In this document: one piece after another, positions 7,307 to 14,418 of the stretch
How positions within the stretch are numbered: position 1 is the stretch's first letter
Layout: each line of letters starts with the position of its first letter
DNA from: Collinsella sp.
GTDB taxonomy: Bacteria > Actinomycetota > Coriobacteriia > Coriobacteriales > Coriobacteriaceae
Reading direction: 5' to 3'
DNA: 16,348 nt
Assembly (NCBI GenBank): GCA_019419405.1
Contig: DYAA01000155.1
Span: 1 to 16,348 of the forward strand
Position numbers and translations under genes: made by a program
Notes under the pieces: generated by a model
Database searches by the model: none
Seen by the model: only the letters and a program-made list of their open reading frames with translations
Told to the model about the DNA's origin: nothing

Positions 7307-8395
7307 TTAGAGGCCAACGGCGGAGAGGATGAGGCCCCAGCCAGCGCCGATGACGTACATCATGATCAGGAACACGGCATTTTCGCGGGCGCTGCGGTTG
7401 GTGCGGAACAGCACCAGATAACCCACGCCGGCGGAAATGAGCGTGCCGGCGAGCATCGGCGCCAGTTGCAGCGCGCCTTCCAGATACAGCTGTGTAATGA
7501 CCACGCTCGCCGAGCAATTGGGAATCAGCCCGACAAGCGCCGAACCCAGGACAGCGAGTGTCTCGTTGCCGCGCAGGAACTGCTCGATCGCGGACTCGCC
7601 GAACGTCTCGAGCACGGCGACCAGAATCAGCGTCACCAGAAAAATGAATACCGAGACCTGCACGGTGTGCGAGATCGCACTGCGGATGATCGACAGGACA
7701 GGCGTCCCTTCGTGGGAGTGAGAGTGACCGTGACCATCATGGTGTTCATGTTCGCCCTCATGACCGTGATCGTGGCCATGTCCGTGTTCGTGCTCGTCCT
7801 CGTCTTCATCACAACCGCAATGGTCGCGCTCGCACAGCTCGTGGATGTGGTCGGCGCTCACGCCTGCCTCGGCCACCTCGTCGATGATGTCACCGCCGCT
7901 GTGGTCGTCGTGCGCGCAGTTCACGTGGGCCGGGTTGGCCGCGGTTCCCAGCACGGTACGGCGAATCGCCGCGTGCGCGCGGGCGTTACGGCGCAGGCCG
8001 CGAATGGCAGCGTCCACGATAAAACCCGTGACCAGTGCGATCAGCGCTTTCGAAGCCAAAAGCATCGCCATAGTCTGCACGGGAACCTGCTCGGCAAGCA
8101 ACAGCGGCAGCATCTCATCGGAGGTCGAAAGGAACACCGCCACCAACGTGCCCAAGGTCACGACACGGCCGGCGTACAGCGTTGCTGCCATGGCCGAAAA
8201 TCCGCACTGCGGCACCATGCCCAGCAGCGAGCCAACCACGGGACCCGCAGCGCCGGCGCGCTTGATAGCGCCGTTGACGCGGTCGCCCGCAACGTGCTCA
8301 AGTGTCTCGAGAGCAAGATACGTCACCAACAAAAACGGCACCAGCGACAGCGTGTCCTTGCCGGCGTCGAGCAGAATATCAATCAGTAAATCCAT
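7307..8395 (-). CDS. Putative heavy-metal/manganese permease (ArsP_2, DUF2899 type) with His-rich loop
   Basis: A 362-residue membrane protein of the type annotated as putative manganese transporter or 10-TM metal exporter. It has two related halves: LLGMVPQCGFSAMAATLYAGRVVTLGTLVA (from about residue 57) and LVGLIPNCSASVVITQLYLEGAL with AGTLISAGVGYLVLF (from about 288), an internal repeat of opposite topology. The halves are joined by a soluble loop (about 150-230) packed with His and acidic residues, including HGHGHDHGHEGEH, plus CGC and HC pairs, a likely metal buffer or sensor. The role is inferred as metal efflux. Its promoter region carries palindromes that look like metalloregulator sites and share sequence with the upstream region of the DtxR-type gene at 14419-14796. 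Which metal is moved cannot be read from sequence. Confidence 0.8.
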   Translation of the reverse strand: MDLLIDILLDAGKDTLSLVPFLLVTYLALETLEHVAGDRVNGAIKRAGAAGPVVGSLLGMVPQCGFSAMAATLYAGRVVTLGTLVAVFLSTSDEMLPLLLAEQVPVQTMAMLLASKALIALVTGFIVDAAIRGLRRNARAHAAIRRTVLGTAANPAHVNCAHDDHSGGDIIDEVAEAGVSADHIHELCERDHCGCDEDEDEHEHGHGHDHGHEGEHEHHDGHGHSHSHEGTPVLSIIRSAISHTVQVSVFIFLVTLILVAVLETFGESAIEQFLRGNETLAVLGSALVGLIPNCSASVVITQLYLEGALQLAPMLAGTLISAGVGYLVLFRTNRSARENAVFLIMMYVIGAGWGLILSAVGL

Positions 8396-8447
8396 GACGG
8401 ATGGAACCTTTCGTGTCTTTCGGCAGCATTGTAAAAGTCCTAGCGGT

Positions 8448-8467
8448 CAACTAGGGTATTGTAGTTG
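8448..8467. promoter_or_regulatory. Palindromic operator candidate over the permease -10
   Basis: CAACTA-N8-TAGTTG is a perfect 6-bp-arm palindrome covering the -10 hexamer. A second, overlapping palindrome CCTAG-N7-CTAGG lies at 8439-8455. Confidence 0.5.
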
Positions 8468-8485
8468 TCCCGGGCGCGGTGCCAA
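8458..8485 (-). promoter_or_regulatory. Promoter of the metal permease gene
   Basis: Minus strand: -35 TTGGCA (8485-8480), 16-nt spacer, -10 TACAAT (8463-8458), about 60 nt ahead of the start codon. The flanking palindromes at 8448-8467 and 8485-8506 overlap the -10 and the -35. Confidence 0.6.
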
Positions 8486-8506
8486 TAGTTGCCTATGGTA
8501 AACTAT
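8485..8506. promoter_or_regulatory. Palindromic operator candidate at the permease -35
   Basis: ATAGTT-N10-AACTAT has perfect 6-bp arms. The sequence AGTTGCCTATG-N4-ACTA recurs with identical spacing (14 of 19 bases the same) at 14864-14882, upstream of the DtxR-family gene, suggesting one regulator binds both. Confidence 0.5.
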
Positions 8507-8566
8507 CATCTCGCCATAACTCAGTAACCTCGAGCCGCACAACGCGGCCCGTCCAAGGAGTAGCAT

Positions 8567-9535
8567 ATGAACGTATCGCAAGCACTCGAATACGAGCGCC
8601 AGCCGTTTATCCCCATGTTTATCTACGGCGACCACGGCGCCATGGAGTCCGAGCGCCAGAAGGGCGAGGAGGCCCTCAAGGTGCTCGAGACCGAGTACTT
8701 TACCGCCGAGGGCGACCCCGGCTTCGACTTTGCCACCGTGCGCGACCTGGCCGACCGCAACCGCGACCTGTGCGACCAGATTGGCGAGGCGCGTCTGCGC
8801 AACGTGACGCCCGCGACGCTCTCGCGCGGCCTGTCCGATGCCGACACCTGCGCCGCCATCGGCAAGATGCAAAAGCGCACCGCCGCGTCCGTTATGCGCG
8901 AAATCCGCGGCGACCGCGACGCGCTCGGCGTGGCCTACGCCCGCAAGCCCATCCAGGGCACCGTGCTCGGTATCGACATCGAGACCACCGGACGTGCACC
9001 CGAGCGCGGCTATATCATCAACGTGGGCTGGGAGATCATGGAGCTCACCAGCGACGCCGTCCCGCATGACGCCGAGGCACACTACTGCGGCCTGCCCGAC
9101 ATCTACCGCGGCGAGGATGTGCCGTTGTCGAATATCCACCACATCACCTGGGACGACATCGACGGCAAAAAGCCGTTCCGCGAGAACAAAGAGCTGCAAA
9201 AGCAGCTGCTCAAGCTTATGAAGAAGTACCCGTACATGGCACACAACGCCGCCTTTGAGGACAGCTGGTTCAAGATCCACCTGGACGGCTACGCCGAGGC
9301 ACGCCGCGCCGGCAAGATCATCGTCATCGACTCGCGCCAGATCTGCCGCAGCCTGGACGCCGACGTGCGCTCGCTCCCCCGCGAGTCCGCCCCCGCCGCG
9401 CTCGAGAACTGGGCACGCCGTCGCGGCACCCTCGCGCCCGACGCCAACGAGCAGCATCTGGGTCTGGACGACACCGACCTCATGCTCCGCACGGTACAGG
9501 CCGAGTTCAACCTCAAGAACCTATTCGCGAAATAG
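8567..9535 (+). CDS. DEDDh 3'-5' exonuclease (DnaQ-like)
   Basis: A 322-residue protein. The C-terminal half is a DnaQ-type exonuclease domain: ExoI motif GIDIETTG (D137, E139), ExoII motif AHNAAFEDSWF (D232), ExoIII motif HLGLDDTDLML (H297, D302), so all five DEDDh residues are present and it should cut DNA or RNA from the 3' end. The N-terminal 125 residues (FIYGDHGAMESERQK..., rich in Arg and acidic residues) are not a domain I recognise, and they set this protein apart from a plain polymerase III epsilon subunit. A partner or pathway cannot be inferred from the neighbours. AAGGAG precedes the ATG at a good distance. The gene is divergent from the metal permease and shares its 170-bp control region. 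Confidence 0.85.
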   Translation: MNVSQALEYERQPFIPMFIYGDHGAMESERQKGEEALKVLETEYFTAEGDPGFDFATVRDLADRNRDLCDQIGEARLRNVTPATLSRGLSDADTCAAIGKMQKRTAASVMREIRGDRDALGVAYARKPIQGTVLGIDIETTGRAPERGYIINVGWEIMELTSDAVPHDAEAHYCGLPDIYRGEDVPLSNIHHITWDDIDGKKPFRENKELQKQLLKLMKKYPYMAHNAAFEDSWFKIHLDGYAEARRAGKIIVIDSRQICRSLDADVRSLPRESAPAALENWARRRGTLAPDANEQHLGLDDTDLMLRTVQAEFNLKNLFAK

Positions 9536-9884
9536 CAACGCCTGCGACAAACACTACTTGCTCACGAGCGGCCTCGCAGCGGGAAACACCGCAGCGGGGC
9601 CGCCCTATGTTCCACAGATAGATCTGCCATCACAAATTCTGAACCCTCATTTTGAACGATTTCGGCCAATTCCCGACACGTAATTCGTTGTCGGATGGTG
9701 ATGCATCGATATCAAATGTGCAGCAATTGAGTTTTTATATGCTATAGCTAAGCTGCGATAACATTGATTTTAGGCATGCCAACCCATAATTGCGTCAAGC
9801 TTTTGGACAGCATTTGGTTAGGCCCCTAAAACGACTTTCCCACTCAGCGCCATCAGCACGGCATTAGCTGACACGATATATACC
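9536..9884. other. Intergenic region before the second DUF559-like gene
   Basis: No gene is seen. A nested GC hairpin (9568-9573 with 9598-9603, inner 9579-9582 with 9589-9592) follows the exonuclease gene but lacks a T-run. From about 9640 on, the sequence becomes AT-richer, like the gene that follows. Confidence 0.5.
9877..9882 (+). promoter_or_regulatory. TATATA -10-like element abutting the start codon at 9885
   Basis: TATATA ends two bases before the ATG and there is no Shine-Dalgarno sequence. If it is the -10, the transcript would be leaderless or nearly so. Confidence 0.35.
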
Positions 9885-11075
9885 ATGAGTATCGTATTGT
9901 CACATACCACTGCAAAAGCGGTCTACCAGGCCGCGCATTCGGCGTCTACGAAAGACACCGAGCCCTGTAACCCTGCCGCGATTTACGGATCATGTCCCAC
10001 CGGAACGCTCCTTGACGCAGCCGCAGAATGGCTCACCAAACACGATGTTTCCCTCGACGCAAATGATTGCCTCGAGGTAATGGTGTTTGATCGCAAGAAT
10101 GCGCGCTATGCAACGAACTGTCAATGCCACGTTTCGTCAAAACGATTCTCGAACTCACGCTTTATAGAGCTCAAAGATGGCATCTTCATTGTTGGCGTTG
10201 AGCTTTGCGCACTTCAGGCCGCCACCTATCTCCCTTTTCGCGAACTGGTGGAGTACTACTTTGAATTGTGCGGCGCTTACTCCCTTGGAACCGACTCTTC
10301 CACCTCGTATAACGAGCGTTTCGCGCTCACCTCGACCGAAAGGTTAAAACAGTTCTTTAATTCCATTACCAGATGCGACGGTCTGGCCCTTGCCCGAAAG
10401 GCGATCCAATGTGTGCGCGACGGATGCCGGTCTCCTATGGAAACGGCCTTTGTCATGATGCTAACGCTGCCTAAAAGCGAAGGAGGGCTTGGTATTAAGG
10501 GAATTGAGACCGATTACGAGGTGCAGGTCACCGCTGCCGCAAAGAATCTCACGAGACGCAAAAAGTTCTTTATGGATGCGTATCTAAAGAAATCTCGCAC
10601 AGACATTGAATACAACGGGTTTTATCATGACGCGGAAGAAGACCGCGCCATCGATGAGGAGCGCAAGAATGCGCTTGCGTCCATGGGATACGGAATCATC
10701 ACCGTCAGTCGTTATTCCTTTATGCATGCCAGCGCTTTCGTTAGGGTCATGGAGGCGATCCAACGGAAAGAGGGCATACGTCCCTCGCGTCTGCCAAAAG
10801 ACTTTCAAATCATGCAAGAGAACCTGAGACAGTTTGTGCTCAGAAGGTTTATAGAAGAGAAAAAGCGAATTCAGAAGCAGCTTCGCCAGGATTCCGAAGA
10901 TCGTCAACGAATCGACCTCGAAAAAGCAACACTCGAAGGCATCACGCTGGATGACCCGACAATAAATGAAGTTCCGGCAATCGATGACATGCAGACTGTC
11001 GAATCCGACAGCCCATCATTTGCCCAAATAAGCAGCCTCGCGCCCGAGGGCAGAATCTTCGGGGCCGGAAGCTAG
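9885..11075 (+). CDS. DUF559/Vsr-like nuclease-family protein (intact paralogue)
   Basis: A 396-residue soluble protein with no signal peptide. Residues about 170-290 form a restriction-fold-like domain: SPMET with E186, FMDAYL (D231), the DIEYNGFYHD segment (E242, H248), then D257..R260..ALASMGYGIITVS, the E-D-E-x-x-G-x-x-H pattern of DUF559/Vsr-type endonucleases. The N-terminal 150 residues, with VGVELCALQAATYLPFRELVEYYFELCGAYSL, resemble AbiEi-like domains. The C-terminus (300-350) is a charged, coiled-coil-like helix (RRFIEEKKRIQKQLRQD). It is the full-length paralogue of the broken gene at 589-1639. The catalytic Lys of classical PD-(D/E)XK enzymes is replaced by Asn (E-Y-N-G), so activity is uncertain. 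Base composition is lower in GC than its neighbours, suggesting acquisition. A defence or toxin-like role is speculation. Confidence 0.65.
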   Translation: MSIVLSHTTAKAVYQAAHSASTKDTEPCNPAAIYGSCPTGTLLDAAAEWLTKHDVSLDANDCLEVMVFDRKNARYATNCQCHVSSKRFSNSRFIELKDGIFIVGVELCALQAATYLPFRELVEYYFELCGAYSLGTDSSTSYNERFALTSTERLKQFFNSITRCDGLALARKAIQCVRDGCRSPMETAFVMMLTLPKSEGGLGIKGIETDYEVQVTAAAKNLTRRKKFFMDAYLKKSRTDIEYNGFYHDAEEDRAIDEERKNALASMGYGIITVSRYSFMHASAFVRVMEAIQRKEGIRPSRLPKDFQIMQENLRQFVLRRFIEEKKRIQKQLRQDSEDRQRIDLEKATLEGITLDDPTINEVPAIDDMQTVESDSPSFAQISSLAPEGRIFGAGS

Positions 11076-11420
11076 ACCGGCTAACAAGGTGGGTACCCTA
11101 GCGATGTGCAAAATTGCGAGTATTCAGCAGGGTCGGCCCTCCAGCACCCACAAGTTAATCCAAATGAAAAACAAAAACGCTATCGAACGGGAACGTTAGG
11201 CAACATTTGAGGAAGACCTTGTCTGTTTACCGCCCTTGGATAACTCTTGAGCGGCTTTATTTGGCCTGGAATAGATTAACGGACCCCCTATAGTTGCAGA
11301 ATACTCCAATTTTTGCACGGCGCGGGGGCACCCACCCCGGCATCGGCTATCAAAACCGCTCAGTCCGGAATCTCGTCCACTATTCCCCATCATTTTATGC
11401 GACGAATTACCTGTACGTCA
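11076..11420. repeat. AT-richer intergenic region holding a long-spaced inverted repeat
   Basis: No gene is supported. GTGCAAAATTGCGAGTATTC (11106-11125) and GAATACTCCAATTTTTGCAC (11299-11318) are inverted copies matching at 17 of 20 positions, 173 bp apart. The sequence between them has no clear coding frame. They may be the ends of a small non-autonomous element, or two sites for one protein. Confidence 0.45.
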
Positions 11421-11448
11421 TTGACATATGAACATGCGCTCATATAAT
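11421..11448 (+). promoter_or_regulatory. Consensus promoter of the arsR-type regulator
   Basis: TTGACA (11421-11426), 16-bp spacer, TATAAT (11443-11448): both hexamers are perfect sigma-70-type consensus. The spacer is filled by operator O1. Confidence 0.9.
11426..11445. promoter_or_regulatory. ArsR/SmtB-type operator O1
   Basis: ATATGA-N8-TCATAT palindrome spanning the promoter spacer, with the TGAAC/GCTCA half-sites typical of the ArsR/SmtB family. Binding there would block RNA polymerase. It is the mirror image of O2. Confidence 0.8.
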
Positions 11449-11460
11449 CGGAAGTAAGTT

Positions 11461-11480
11461 ATATGAGCGCATGTTCATAT
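11461..11480. promoter_or_regulatory. ArsR/SmtB-type operator O2
   Basis: The exact inverted copy of O1. The identical arms extend to 23 bp (11425-11447 and 11459-11481) around an 11-bp centre. O2 lies just downstream of the expected transcription start. Confidence 0.8.
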
Positions 11481-11494
11481 GAAAGGATATTGCA

Positions 11495-11860
11495 ATGAGC
11501 ATCCGCGTTGATGAAACGAAACCCGACATCGAGGCCACCGAGCCCGTGATTCCCACCAGCTGCTCGCCCGAGGACCTTCCCGACGAGGAGCTGTTGTACG
11601 ACCTGGCCGACCTGTTCAAGGTCTTCAGCGACACCACACGCATCAAGATTCTCTATGCCCTCATGGGTCGCGAGCTCTGCGTGGCTGACATCGCCGAAGC
11701 GACCGCGACCTCGCAGTCTGCGGTGTCGCACCAGCTGCGCACGCTTAAGCAGTCGCACCTGGTCAAGTTCCGCCGCGACGGCCGCAACATTCTCTACTCG
11801 CTCGCCGACGATCATGTCTACACCATGCTCAACCAGGGCATGAGCCATATCTGCGAATAG
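11495..11860 (+). CDS. ArsR/SmtB-family metal-sensing repressor
   Basis: A 121-residue winged-helix repressor. Residues 33-60 are the first helices (DLADLFKVFSDTTRIKILYAL), and 73-90 the recognition helix (TSQSAVSHQLRTLKQSHLV). The C-terminal helix has D105, H107, H118 and E121, exactly the DxHx10HxxE alpha-5 zinc site of SmtB/CzrA. ELCVADIAE carries only one Cys where CadC/ArsR have an alpha-3 site, so zinc (perhaps cobalt or cadmium) is the expected inducer. Family rule: the apo-dimer represses and metal releases it. Three near-identical palindromes lie upstream of this gene and of the ATPase, giving autoregulation plus control of the exporter. AAAGGA precedes the ATG. Confidence 0.9.
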   Translation: MSIRVDETKPDIEATEPVIPTSCSPEDLPDEELLYDLADLFKVFSDTTRIKILYALMGRELCVADIAEATATSQSAVSHQLRTLKQSHLVKFRRDGRNILYSLADDHVYTMLNQGMSHICE

Positions 11861-11923
11861 CAATCAACCACGGTATCAGCGCGGCCGGCACCCAGACCGC
11901 TAACACAGGGAAAGGAACCCACC

Positions 11924-12142
11924 ATGAAAAAGCAGTTTAAGCTCGACGAGATCGATTGCGCCAACTGCGCGCGTGAACTTCAGGACGAGCTGGCTAAGCT
12001 CGATGGCGTCAAGTCCGTTTCGGTCAACTTTATGACCCAGAAGCTGACGCTCGAGGCCGACGACGCCGAGTTCGACGAGGTCCTGGACCGCGTCGTTGAG
12101 TTCACCGCCGATGCCGAGCCGGACTGCGAGATCATTCTCTAA
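11924..12142 (+). CDS. Free-standing HMA-domain metallochaperone
   Basis: A 72-residue heavy-metal-associated (ferredoxin-like) domain with the metal-binding pair C12-A-N-C15, followed by the usual pattern of helix, LDGVKSVSVNF strand, and a second half ending in a beta strand. The usual M-x-C becomes I-D-C, as in some zinc/cadmium-type HMA domains. Such domains normally sit at the N-terminus of P1B ATPases; here it is a separate protein and the ATPase downstream lacks one, so it probably delivers metal to that pump or buffers it. AAAGGA precedes the ATG. It lies 63 bp after the repressor, likely on the same transcript. Confidence 0.88.
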   Translation: MKKQFKLDEIDCANCARELQDELAKLDGVKSVSVNFMTQKLTLEADDAEFDEVLDRVVEFTADAEPDCEIIL

Positions 12143-12163
12143 CCCGCGCATACGTTGACCTGT

Positions 12164-12187
12164 AAGGCCGCGCTTGCCGCGGCCTTT
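12164..12187 (+). terminator. Hairpin between the HMA gene and the ATPase (weak terminator)
   Basis: AAGGCCGCG (12164-12172) pairs perfectly with CGCGGCCTT (12178-12186), 5-nt loop. The following T-run is only three bases, so it would terminate partially or act as a processing or attenuation site. Confidence 0.6.
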
Positions 12188-12199
12188 GCTCGCGAAATT

Positions 12200-12219
12200 A
12201 TATGAGCAAGTGTTCATAC
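12200..12219. promoter_or_regulatory. ArsR/SmtB-type operator O3 before the ATPase
   Basis: ATATGAGCAAGTGTTCATAC matches O2 at 16 of 20 positions. It lies 23 bp upstream of the ATPase start and overlaps a TATATG that could be the -10 of a second promoter, so the pump is probably controlled on its own as well as by read-through. Confidence 0.75.
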
Positions 12220-12241
12220 ACTCAAATGGGAGGTTTGAATC

Positions 12242-14194
12242 ATGGCGGCCGCCGATTCCAAAAAGAAAAAGAAGAAGCGCAAGAAGAAAGAGTCCCTTGA
12301 GCACAAGCGCAACCGCATCCTGGTAGCACTGGGCATTTTTGCCGTTGTTTATGCCCTCGACGAGCTCGGCGCCCTCGCTATCGCATTTGGGGAGCCCGGC
12401 AACATCTACGCCAGCTTTGTGCTGTTCCTCGTGCCGTTTTTGATTGCCGGCTACGACGTACTGCAAAAGGCATTCAATAACATCCGCCGCGGCAAGGCCT
12501 TCGACGAGAGCTTCCTCATGGCCGTCGCGACCATCGGCGCGTTTGCCATGGTGCTCTTCCCCGACACCGACCCGCACATGGCCGAAGGTGCCGCTGTCAT
12601 GCTGTTCTACCAGGTCGGCGAGTTGTTCCAGGCATACGCCGTGGGCAAGAGCCGCAAGTCGATCAGTGCCATGATGAACATCGCGCCCGACTACGCTAAC
12701 GTCGAGCAAGCCGACGGCACACTCGAACAGGTCTTTCCCGATGACATCGCCGTCGGCACCGTGATCGTGGTCAAGCCCGGCGAGCGCGTGCCTATCGACG
12801 GCGTCATCGTCGAGGGCGAAACCCAGCTCGACACCGCCGCACTCACGGGCGAGTCGGTCCCCCGCCCGGCCAAGACCGGCGACGATATCATCAGCGGTTG
12901 CATCAACATGACGGGCCTCATCCACGTGCGCACCACCAAGCCCTTTGGCGAGTCAACCGTCGCGCGTGTTCTGGAGCTCGTGGAGAATGCCAGCGAAAAG
13001 AAGGCGCGCACCGAGAACTTCATCACGCGCTTTGCCCGCGTCTACACCCCCGCCGTCACTGGCGCTGCCGCGGTGCTCGCGCTTGGCGGCGGCCTGGTGA
13101 CTGGCGCTTGGTCCGATTGGATCCTGCGCGGCCTGACCTTCCTGGTCGTCAGCTGCCCGTGCGCCCTCGTGATCAGCGTACCGTTGAGTTTCTTTGGCGG
13201 CATCGGCGGCGCGTCCAAGCTGGGCGTTCTCATCAAGGGCTCCAACTACCTCGAGACGCTCGCCGACGTGGACACCATCGTCTTCGACAAAACGGGCACC
13301 CTCACCAACGGCACGTTCTCAGTCGTCGCGGTGCACCCCGAGGCTGGCTATACCGAGCAGTCGCTGCTCGAAGTCGTAGCCCTTGCTGAGTCGTTCTCCG
13401 ATCACCCCATCGCGCAGTCCGTGCGCGACGCCTACCAGGGCGAGGTCGACCCCAAGCGCGTGAGCGACTCCGCCAACGACGCGGGCCACGGCGTGACGGC
13501 AACCATCGACGGCAGGCACGTCGTCGTTGGCAACGCCAAGATGCTCGGCGCGGCCGGCGTTGAAGCACCGGACTGCGAGGTTGTCGGCACGATCCTCCAC
13601 GTGCTCGTTGACGGCGTGTACGCCGGCCACATCGTGATTGCAGACACCGTTAAGGCCGATGCGGAGCAAACGATTCGCGACCTGCATGCCGCCGGTATCA
13701 ACCGCACCGTCATGCTCACGGGCGACCGCGAGGAGGTTGCAGCGTCTGTGGCCAAGCAACTCGGTCTCGACGAGTTCCACGCGCAGCTCCTGCCGGGCGA
13801 CAAGGTCGAGCGCGTTGAGGCGCTACTCGCGGCCGAAAGTGGCAAGGGCAAGCTCGCCTTTGTCGGCGACGGTATCAACGACGCTCCTGTGCTTACGCGC
13901 GCCGATGTGGGCATTGCCATGGGCGCCATGGGCTCCGACGCCGCGATCGAGGCCGCCGACGTGGGGCTGATGGACGACAAGCCGTCCAACATTTCCCGCG
14001 CGATCCGCGTGGCGCGCAAGACCATGTCGATTGTTTGGCAGAACATAATCTTTGCGCTGGGCATTAAGCTGCTGATCCTTGTGCTGGCAGCGCTGGGTAT
14101 CGCCAATATGTGGCTTGCCGTCTTTGGCGACGTAGGCGTGGCGATCATCGCTATCCTGAACGCCATGCGCGCGATGGGTGTCAAGAACCTGTAG
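12242..14194 (+). CDS. P1B-type heavy-metal-exporting ATPase (Zn/Cd/Pb type), HMA-less
   Basis: A 650-residue transporter with every P-type ATPase motif: TGES (202-205), SCPCALV in the sixth helix (CPC 305-307), FDKTGTLTNG with phosphorylated D349, SDHPI (386-390), TGDR and GDGINDAPVL. Eight membrane helices are visible, four before TGES. The last helix has FGDVGVAIIAILNAMR, whose Asp is the ligand typical of the ZntA/CadA group, so export of Zn(II), Cd(II) or Pb(II) is expected. The N-terminus lacks an HMA domain and instead has a Lys/Arg run (residues 7-16), coded by an A-rich stretch. GGGAGG precedes the ATG. It is controlled by O3 and probably partly from the arsR promoter. Confidence 0.93.
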   Translation: MAAADSKKKKKKRKKKESLEHKRNRILVALGIFAVVYALDELGALAIAFGEPGNIYASFVLFLVPFLIAGYDVLQKAFNNIRRGKAFDESFLMAVATIGAFAMVLFPDTDPHMAEGAAVMLFYQVGELFQAYAVGKSRKSISAMMNIAPDYANVEQADGTLEQVFPDDIAVGTVIVVKPGERVPIDGVIVEGETQLDTAALTGESVPRPAKTGDDIISGCINMTGLIHVRTTKPFGESTVARVLELVENASEKKARTENFITRFARVYTPAVTGAAAVLALGGGLVTGAWSDWILRGLTFLVVSCPCALVISVPLSFFGGIGGASKLGVLIKGSNYLETLADVDTIVFDKTGTLTNGTFSVVAVHPEAGYTEQSLLEVVALAESFSDHPIAQSVRDAYQGEVDPKRVSDSANDAGHGVTATIDGRHVVVGNAKMLGAAGVEAPDCEVVGTILHVLVDGVYAGHIVIADTVKADAEQTIRDLHAAGINRTVMLTGDREEVAASVAKQLGLDEFHAQLLPGDKVERVEALLAAESGKGKLAFVGDGINDAPVLTRADVGIAMGAMGSDAAIEAADVGLMDDKPSNISRAIRVARKTMSIVWQNIIFALGIKLLILVLAALGIANMWLAVFGDVGVAIIAILNAMRAMGVKNL

Positions 14195-14201
14195 CGCCTG
14201 T

Positions 14202-14340
14202 GGTCCCTCCGGCCGGGACCGGGCTTGGTTTTGAAAACGTCCTCGACCAATGAAGCGCCCCCGTTCTGCTCCTTCGGAGCTACGAACGGGGGCGCTTCTG
14301 GTCTGCGGAGTGTTTTCAAAAACCAAGCCCGGTCCCGGCC
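14202..14340. repeat. 130-nt nested palindrome between ATPase and regulator genes
   Basis: The outer arms are 14211-14238 and 14312-14340 (28 bp, identical but for one extra A). Middle arms GAAGCGCCCCCGTTC (14252-14266) and GAACGGGGGCGCTTC (14284-14298) are perfect. The tip GCTCC-TTC-GGAGC lies at 14268-14280. A further small hairpin GGTCCC/GGGACC overlaps the left end (14202-14220). There is no proper T-run after the outer stem. It sits between convergent genes, so it may help transcription end, but it is far more elaborate than the other terminators here. Confidence 0.85.
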
Positions 14341-14418
14341 TGCGGTAACGTTGCTGGCGGTTCTTGGGCATCGCTTGGTGGCGGGGTTCCTTGTCTGAGT
14401 TGGACTTGGTTGGCGGGG

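Noticed and set aside
7466..8389. Plus-strand open frame of 307 codons opposite the metal permease
   Set aside because: It is the antisense of a protein with clear helices, repeated motifs and a His-rich loop; its own translation has no family character.
8447..9457. Minus-strand open frame of 336 codons
   Set aside because: Antisense of the DEDDh exonuclease, whose catalytic motifs are all present on the plus strand.
9716..9737. Direct repeat of 11104-11125 flanking the DUF559-like gene (shared ATGTGCA...AATTG)
   Set aside because: The match needs two gaps and drops to chance level beyond the first seven bases; not enough to call a mobile cassette.
12257..12290. A-rich stretch at the ATPase N-terminus as a programmed slippage site
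   Set aside because: The A-runs are at most five long and broken by G, and no alternative frame gives a sensible product.
11900..12925. Minus-strand open frame of 341 codons opposite the HMA and ATPase genes
   Set aside because: It crosses two well-supported plus-strand genes and their control region; it is open only because of GC-rich third positions.
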